From contig NZ_AP021861.1 in NCBI RefSeq assembly GCF_009177095.1, forward strand, positions 2,090,501 to 2,154,500: a DNA stretch of 64,000 bases, read 5' to 3'. Below the pieces are notes generated by a model, which saw only the letters and a list, made by a program, of their open reading frames with translations, had not been told where the DNA came from and searched no databases. The translations under genes were made by a program, and so were the position numbers. The DNA comes from Lacipirellula parvula. GTDB taxonomy: Bacteria; Planctomycetota; Planctomycetia; Pirellulales; Lacipirellulaceae. Shown piece by piece: positions 59,453-64,000 of the stretch. The stretch's first letter is position 1. Every line of letters starts with the position of its first letter.

Positions 59453-60652
59453 TCACGACATAGCAGCGTCCAGAACTGAGGACAGAGCGGACAGCGCAGA
59501 ACCAAGGCTTGCCGGAGGTAGATAGCCAAAGCCCAACCGAAACACACGGTTGGTTTCGCCAAACCATGTTCCGGATGCGAGTTGCAAGTCGTGGTGAGGC
59601 AATAGCCCCCAGAATCGCGAGGTTGCCGTCTCGTCCCACGCATCTCCGCGCAGGCGCATACAACATAGTGCACCGGCGTCTGGCTGCACCCATTCAACGC
59701 GCTTGCGCTCCGCGTCACACCAAGCCGCCACTTGCTCAAGAGCGCTGCCGAGCAATTGTCGTCGTGGCGCAAGCACCTTTTCTTTATTACGCAGCAGAAC
59801 CGTAGCGAGCGCCTCATCCAGCACCGCCCCAGAGATCACGGTGTTCATCTTAGCGACTGTCAGACGCGATCGAAGGTCGGGCTCCGCTACAGTGAGCCAC
59901 CCTGTACGCAAGCCTGGGGCACCGAGAGCCTTCGATACCGATGCGCCGGTGACGATGCGAGCATCGAGCCCTGCAAAGCTGTCCACGGCCCTAGCGTCTC
60001 CATACGTTGCCTCTCGATAGGTTTCGTCGATGAAGAGCAAGGCTTCGGGCGAGCGCCTTTCAATCAGGCCGAGCAGTCTCTCGATATCCGCACGAGAGGT
60101 CTGAACGCCAGTTGGATTCTGAGGTGAAGCAATGCTTACCAGTCTGGTCTTTGGAGACAACTCCGCCTCAATCCCGTCCACGTCCAGTCGATAGCTCCGC
60201 TCAAATGTCAGTTTAACTTCGCGAACGTTAACGCCGGCACCGATGAGGCAGTCACGGCTCGGCGGGAAGCATGGCGTTGCGAGAACGGCTTCGTCACCAG
60301 GACGGCAAACTTCAAAAGCGAGGAGGAAGAGTCCCAGCGCGACGCCGTGCGTTGTGATCACCTTCTCGGAAGAGACTTTACAAGCATCTGCGATGGCCTC
60401 GCGAAGCTCTAATCCGCCTGCGGACTTACCATACCCCAGCGTCAATCCCCGGATACTTTCTAGATCGGCCAAATCTAGAAGTTCGCCAACCGTCAAATCT
60501 TGGGACGTGCTCTCCGCCAGATTGAACGATCGGTTCACATCGAGCAATGAGATGATCTCGTTGTATGGAAATCTCCCACTCCATTCACGAGTATTGGCGA
60601 TATCGGAGCCAGGTCGCTTTCGTTCTTCAGAACTAACTTGGAGAGCGCTCAT
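59453..60652 (-). CDS. PLP-dependent class I/II aminotransferase
   Basis: The 399-residue protein has the fold-type I layout: GYGKSAGGLELREAIADACKVSSEKVITTHGVALGLFLLAFEVCRPGDEAVLATPCFPPSRDC, then LVSIASPQNPTGVQTSRADIERLL (NPTG), the D-x-T-Y at ALLFIDETYREATYG, and SVSKALGAPGLRTGWLTV with the PLP lysine (K in SKALG, about residue 240) and R in GLRTGW. C-terminal FRLGFGYLP. It belongs to the aspartate-aminotransferase group; the specific substrate is unclear. It is transcribed alone on the minus strand. Confidence 0.85.
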   Translation of the reverse strand: MSALQVSSEERKRPGSDIANTREWSGRFPYNEIISLLDVNRSFNLAESTSQDLTVGELLDLADLESIRGLTLGYGKSAGGLELREAIADACKVSSEKVITTHGVALGLFLLAFEVCRPGDEAVLATPCFPPSRDCLIGAGVNVREVKLTFERSYRLDVDGIEAELSPKTRLVSIASPQNPTGVQTSRADIERLLGLIERRSPEALLFIDETYREATYGDARAVDSFAGLDARIVTGASVSKALGAPGLRTGWLTVAEPDLRSRLTVAKMNTVISGAVLDEALATVLLRNKEKVLAPRRQLLGSALEQVAAWCDAERKRVEWVQPDAGALCCMRLRGDAWDETATSRFWGLLPHHDLQLASGTWFGETNRVFRLGFGYLPPASLGSALSALSSVLDAAMS

Positions 60653-61173
60653 GCCCTTACCTTACGTTTTCGAGTGCTACCATCGCAACCCGCCTTGCGC
60701 ACCTCTGGCAGACGGAAGGAGTTTGAGAACGAACATTCGAGCGTGACGCTTTAGAACCTGATCAACACCCCACATGGCCAACATAGGGTGTTTTGACCGG
60801 CAGGCTTGCCGCAGTTTCATTCAGGGACGGTTAGGCGCCTCTGTGGAAGCGGCCACCAAGCTGCCCCATCCAAATAGCCGGGCGACTCTCATCCTAGCAG
60901 CGGGCATCTCCGATCGGCGTAACCGAGGTCCGATTATGCGGGCAATTGAGTAGGAATTATTTCGCTGGCTACCTTATAGCGCCGCCACTGAGCTTCTTCG
61001 AGCGAATTAACTCTTGCCGACCCGAATCGATTAACAAGGGCCGACTGTAACGCGTCCTGCAGCCGGAATTGTGCCGGTTGCGGTGACGGTTTGCGCCGCC
61101 ACTTCAGGTGGTCGAGCGTATTACTCACATCGCCGATAGGTACTCGGCCGTAACAAATTCTGAGGGGACAACA
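60653..61173. other. Gap of about 520 bp
   Basis: No gene is supported here. A minus-strand frame (60934-61209) contains FRLQDALQSALVNRFGSARV and SLEEAQWRRYKVA, which is only mildly protein-like; I do not call it. The gap divides the metabolic genes from the mobile-type genes to its right. Confidence 0.3.
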
Positions 61174-61602
61174 TTGAGTACGAACAATCGATCCACTACG
61201 AAGCCTCACGTCCGCCAGACGCCCAGAGGCGACGAATCGTCGGCCGTTATTCCATTAAACCGCACCGATGCGGAGTCTATCGACGGTCTTGTCGACAAGA
61301 TCATCGAATCGATTCCGGCTGAGATGCTCGCCGTCGCTGCCAAGGCATTGGCCGAGCGTATGCGAGAGCGTTTATCAGTTGAACAAATCCGCCAGCGGCT
61401 TACAGACAACGCTGCGGAGCTGATCGCCGGTCGGCTCGACGAGTTTGCATACGAAATCCGCGAAGAACTTGATGAAGAACTCCGTTATCTTGCGCTGTCG
61501 CTTGCAGACGAAGACGCAGAAACGGCAATCGAGGACGGTGAGCTGGACGATTTCATCTACGACCTCGCCGATAACACGGTGCACGAAGAGCTGAACTACT
61601 AA
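61174..61602 (+). CDS. Unknown acidic helical protein
   Basis: The TTG at 61174 with GAGGGG 6 bp upstream gives 142 residues. The sequence is acidic and helical (IDGLVDKIIESIPAEMLAVAAKALAERMRERLSVEQIRQRL, then DEFAYEIREELDEELRYLALSLADEDAETAIEDGELDDFIYDLADN). No family recognised. It leads a plus-strand group that ends with an integrase, so it may be a small regulator or a conflict-related protein of the element. Confidence 0.5.
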   Translation: MSTNNRSTTKPHVRQTPRGDESSAVIPLNRTDAESIDGLVDKIIESIPAEMLAVAAKALAERMRERLSVEQIRQRLTDNAAELIAGRLDEFAYEIREELDEELRYLALSLADEDAETAIEDGELDDFIYDLADNTVHEELNY

Positions 61603-61788
61603 TCCTCTTAGGCTGAGGCGGGGAGATGTTAGCCGGCTCCGCAAGCGACGCTAGGCATCCCTCGGTCACGTCCGGTTATGCAGTCCAGTTGATGCGGAAT
61701 ATTCTGCAATCTTATCGCTGCGCGCCCCTATTGATAGCGGTGGATCGTAGTACCAGTGTCAGCCGAGTACAAAGAGGGAGAAACACGA

Positions 61789-62208
61789 ATGAAGAAAGCT
61801 GAGTTATCGAAACGACTGAAGCCCTACATCCTTCGATGCGAACGCAAGTATCGTTGCCGCGAGCACGATTACTTCATCGGTGAGTGCAATTGGTTGGAGC
61901 GCCCCGCATCACTTCTCAAATACAAGCGGGGTGGAAGACGCTGGCGTGAGAATATCGGACGCATTGAACCATGCAATGGCCCGAAATGGTTGAACCATTA
62001 CACAGGTGCCATCATCGTCACGCAAAAGGAAGACGATTTGTACTACGAGGATCGGTACGCCGAGACGTTCTACGAAAAGATCAGGGACTATGCCATCGGG
62101 ATTCATGGCAAGCCTCAAGTCGTGTTCAACAACTTTGAACGTTTCGAATCTACCATCTTCGACATTATCGTCGAGGTCTACCCGGAATTCGCAGAAGCCA
62201 GCGACTAA
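61789..62208 (+). CDS. Unknown basic/aromatic protein
   Basis: The ATG at 61789 (GAGGGAG upstream) gives 139 residues: AELSKRLKPYILRCERKYRCREHDYFIGECNWLERPASLL, then RRWRENIGRIEPCNGPKWLNHYTGAIIVTQKEDDLYYEDRYAETFYEKIRDYAIGIHGK and STIFDIIVEVYPEF. Cysteines and aromatic residues are numerous but not in a known zinc motif. No family recognised. It is in a plus-strand row with the Gp37-like gene. Confidence 0.5.
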   Translation: MKKAELSKRLKPYILRCERKYRCREHDYFIGECNWLERPASLLKYKRGGRRWRENIGRIEPCNGPKWLNHYTGAIIVTQKEDDLYYEDRYAETFYEKIRDYAIGIHGKPQVVFNNFERFESTIFDIIVEVYPEFAEASD

Positions 62209-62277
62209 TCTCCAATAGCAACTTGGTCGGGGTGTTCGCTCCCACGTTCGTCTCTTCTTTTCTTCGAGTAATCACCA

Positions 62278-63012
62278 ATGGCAGAAATTTCTGAAATCCA
62301 GTGGACCGACGCCACATTCAACCCATGGATCGGCTGCACACAAGTTAGCCCAGCGTGCGACAATTGTTACGCGATGGTGATGATGGACCGTCGTTATCAT
62401 CGCGCCGAGTGGGGCGCAGGCAAGCTGCGGGTGCGGACTTCACACGCGAACTGGCGAAAACCCCTCGCATGGAATCGCAAGGCAGAGCGCGAAGGCAAAC
62501 GGATCAAGTTGTTCTGCGCGAGCCTTGCCGATGTTTTCGACTCTGAAGTCAACGACTCTTGGCGATCAGATTTGTGGCGGCTGGTCGAGCAAACTCCGAA
62601 CTTGGATTGGCTGCCGCTGACGAAGCGAACTGCCAGTGTTGCGGGGATGATTCCTTGGGGCGACCACTGGCCTGATAATGTTTGGATTGGCACGTCGGTC
62701 GAGAATCAAAAGTACGCAGACTTGCGGTTGCCGATACTTTCGGCACTGCCGGCGAAAGTGCGGTTCATCTCGGCTGAACCATTGCTGAGTGACTTTTCAC
62801 TCGACGGCTACAACGTCGACTGGGTGATCGTAGGCGGCGAAAGCGGCAAGGGCTGGCGGCCGCTCAATCTTGACCATGCCCGCGTCCTGCGCGACCAGTG
62901 CCAGGAGCGTGGGATTCCATTCTTCTTCAAGCAGCATGCCGCATTCAACCCTCATAAACTTGGCCGAGAACTCGACGGCCGCGAATGGAATCAGTTTCCA
63001 GTGGCGGCGTAA
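62278..63012 (+). CDS. Phage Gp37/Gp68-like protein (DUF5131), radical-SAM-type cysteine motif
   Basis: The 244-residue protein starts EISEIQWTDATFNPWIGCTQVSPACDNCYAMVM. CTQVSPACDNC has cysteines spaced C-x7-C-x2-C like an iron-sulfur cluster site near the N-terminus. WTDATFNPWIGCTQVSPACDNCYA is the family hallmark of DUF5131, formerly phage Gp37/Gp68. Later motifs are WLPLTKRTASVAGMIPWGDHWPDNVWIGTSVENQ and WVIVGGESGKGWRPLNLDHARVLRDQCQERGIPFFFKQHA, the latter typical of the same family. These proteins are carried by phages and islands; radical SAM chemistry has been proposed. Confidence 0.8.
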   Translation: MAEISEIQWTDATFNPWIGCTQVSPACDNCYAMVMMDRRYHRAEWGAGKLRVRTSHANWRKPLAWNRKAEREGKRIKLFCASLADVFDSEVNDSWRSDLWRLVEQTPNLDWLPLTKRTASVAGMIPWGDHWPDNVWIGTSVENQKYADLRLPILSALPAKVRFISAEPLLSDFSLDGYNVDWVIVGGESGKGWRPLNLDHARVLRDQCQERGIPFFFKQHAAFNPHKLGRELDGREWNQFPVAA

Positions 63013-63030
63013 GATCGTACTTAAGCTGCT

Positions 63031-63372
63031 ATGGTCGTTGATCTATCTAAACTACCGCCGATGCTCGCGGCGACCATCGCCGAAGTTGTCCCGCAACTCG
63101 TTGGCGGCCGTGACACAGTCCATCTGGCTCGGAAGTTGATGGACTATCTGATCGCGTACGCCAATGACTGGGAGCGATTGCCGGCCGAGGAGATTGTTAA
63201 TCTCGCCTTACCGGCCCACTTGGGACTTGTCGCCCTCGCCCGCGAGCAACCGTGGAAGTTGCGAGCCGCCATCGAAAGCTACGTGGAAAGCCGGTGTGAT
63301 TACGAGGCGCTGGACGGCGACCTCGACCCGGTCATCGAACGGCTGGTCGCCGAGGCGATGGAACTTGCGTAA
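63031..63372 (+). CDS. Unknown helical protein
   Basis: The 113-residue protein is helical (LPPMLAATIAEVVPQLVGGRDTVHLARKLMDYLIAYANDWERLPAEEIVNLALPAHLGLVALAREQPWKLRAAIESYV, then DLDPVIERLVAEAMEL). It is acidic and lacks known motifs. It is 18 bp after the Gp37-like gene and followed 66 bp later by the excisionase-like gene, so likely part of the same unit. Confidence 0.5.
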   Translation: MVVDLSKLPPMLAATIAEVVPQLVGGRDTVHLARKLMDYLIAYANDWERLPAEEIVNLALPAHLGLVALAREQPWKLRAAIESYVESRCDYEALDGDLDPVIERLVAEAMELA

Positions 63373-63438
63373 CAGACTTTTTTCCCACTTTCTTTTCATT
63401 TCGGATTTGGCGCCGACGATCGGCGCCTGCATAGTTGA

Positions 63439-63699
63439 GTGAACGATCTCCAATCTCTCGCCAAACAACTCGGACTGAAGCTGGTGGTCCAGCAGCCCGA
63501 GCCAGAGTTCATCAACATCCAGCAAGTCGCGTCGATGTTTGGCGTTTCCACTCGAACTATTAGGCGCCTATGGTCCAAAGGCGAGCTGCCGGAGCCGATG
63601 CGGATCGGCCGGTCTGTCCGCTGGCGGAAGCTGGACATCGAGAATCACAACTATGGCAGCAATCTTCAAACGCAACGGTCGGGACGGCAAGCCGGCTAA
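63439..63699 (+). CDS. Excisionase-like helix-turn-helix protein
   Basis: The GTG at 63439 gives 86 residues. EFINIQQVASMFGVSTRTIRRLWSKGELPEPMRIGRSVRWRKLDIENH is an HTH-17/excisionase domain: the helix-turn-helix followed by a GEL-x-G-(R/S)-x-R-W wing. The stop lies inside the integrase start region: the frame overlaps the integrase gene from 63653. Overlap of a small HTH gene with an integrase gene is the classic excisionase-integrase layout, so it likely controls direction of integration. Confidence 0.8.
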   Translation: MNDLQSLAKQLGLKLVVQQPEPEFINIQQVASMFGVSTRTIRRLWSKGELPEPMRIGRSVRWRKLDIENHNYGSNLQTQRSGRQAG

Positions 63700-64000
63700 G
63701 AAGTGGTCCTACAAGTTCAAGGACGAACGTGGTAAGTGGGTCACAAAGACCGGCCATCGGTTGAAAGAAAAAACCGAGCGGATGGCCGAAGCCGATGAGG
63801 ATCGGGCCAAGCGGATTCGGAAGGGCGAACTGACGCCAACTTCTGAAGTGATTCTGGTCGAGCTACTCGAAATCTTCCGCACGAATCTGGAAGTCGCTGC
63901 CAACAGCAAACGCTACGTTACGCAGACGGTCAATCGGGTGAAGCGCATCTTCGATGCGTGCCAGTTCACCACTCTCGCTGATCTCCGCGCACCAGCCGCG
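63653..64000 (+). CDS. Tyrosine integrase, N-terminal part (3' cut by window edge)
   Basis: The ATG at 63653 opens a frame that reaches the end of the window without a stop: 116 residues. Residues 1-60 (FKRNGRDGKPAKKWSYKFKDERGKWVTKTG, then ERMAEADEDRAKRIRKGEL) form the N-terminal arm-binding domain with its beta-hairpin. Residues about 65-116 (SEVILVELLEIFRTNLEVAANSKRYVTQTVNRVKRIFDACQ) are the core-binding helical domain (SAM-like, phage_int type). The catalytic domain would be beyond the window. It overlaps the HTH gene by 47 bp in a different frame. Confidence 0.8.
   Translation, partial: MAAIFKRNGRDGKPAKKWSYKFKDERGKWVTKTGHRLKEKTERMAEADEDRAKRIRKGELTPTSEVILVELLEIFRTNLEVAANSKRYVTQTVNRVKRIFDACQFTTLADLRAPAA

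Overview
The window looks like a stretch of chromosome from a moderately high-GC, Gram-negative-type bacterium. Outer-membrane barrel sequence, a very long single-strand operon of lipid-type enzymes, tandem secreted beta-propellers and many lineage-type small proteins make a planctomycete (Pirellulales-like) the best guess. No ribosomal or other taxonomic marker is present, so this is inference.

Layout. (1) 1-10.7 kb: the tail of an outer-membrane barrel gene, then one tightly packed minus-strand operon of nine genes running from a Rieske oxygenase (10682) down to a GH3-type acyl-adenylating enzyme (1158). Between them lie a fatty-acid desaturase, a left-handed beta-helix acyltransferase, a membrane-anchored SnoaL-like protein, two B12-binding radical SAM enzymes and two GNAT-like acyltransferases. 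It reads as a biosynthetic cluster for a modified lipid or N-acyl compound that I cannot name. (2) 10.7-14.7 kb: a PAP2 phosphatase, a SEC-C mini-protein with an apparent frameshift, an overlapping operon of two polymerase-beta-type nucleotidyltransferases around an ADP-ribosylation/crystallin-J1-like protein, and a DUF6940 gene. (3) 14.8-23.3 kb: a 43-bp 3' half of tRNA-Arg(CCT), then mobile or accessory DNA: a DUF3800 gene, a zinc-ribbon trypsin-like protease with an overlapping partner, phage-scaffold-like and orphan genes, an iteron-like array flanking AT-rich DNA, and a serine recombinase. (4) 23.5-52.9 kb: a dense stress and low-energy island with a Crp/Fnr regulator, BON proteins, YfdX, a YflT-like protein, a receiver-only regulator, MpsC/DUF2294 proteins, Hsp20, UspA, DUF1003, Mg2+ P-type ATPase, MprF, a diadenylate cyclase fused to YbbR, phosphoketolase with acetate kinase, a VIT1/CCC1 transporter, a small c-type cytochrome and a cation efflux protein. 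Several genes occur as paralogous pairs, and two conserved small genes are each interrupted by one TAG codon. (5) 53-60.7 kb: ordinary metabolic and regulatory genes (SDR, RibD-type reductase, ArsR-SRPBCC-DinB operon, two tandem secreted propellers, an aminotransferase). (6) 61-64 kb: a second mobile end with a Gp37/Gp68-like (DUF5131) protein, small unknowns, an excisionase-like HTH protein and the start of a tyrosine integrase cut by the window edge.

How it fits together. The tRNA 3' fragment at 14.8 kb and the integrase at the right edge are arranged as the two ends of one tRNA-integrated island of roughly 50 kb would be. If so, the stress genes are cargo. Within the island, phosphoketolase and acetate kinase would give ATP by substrate-level phosphorylation while the chaperone, BON, Usp, Mg2+ import, lipid lysylation and c-di-AMP genes protect envelope and ion balance. 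The regulators are the Crp/Fnr protein and the receiver domain.
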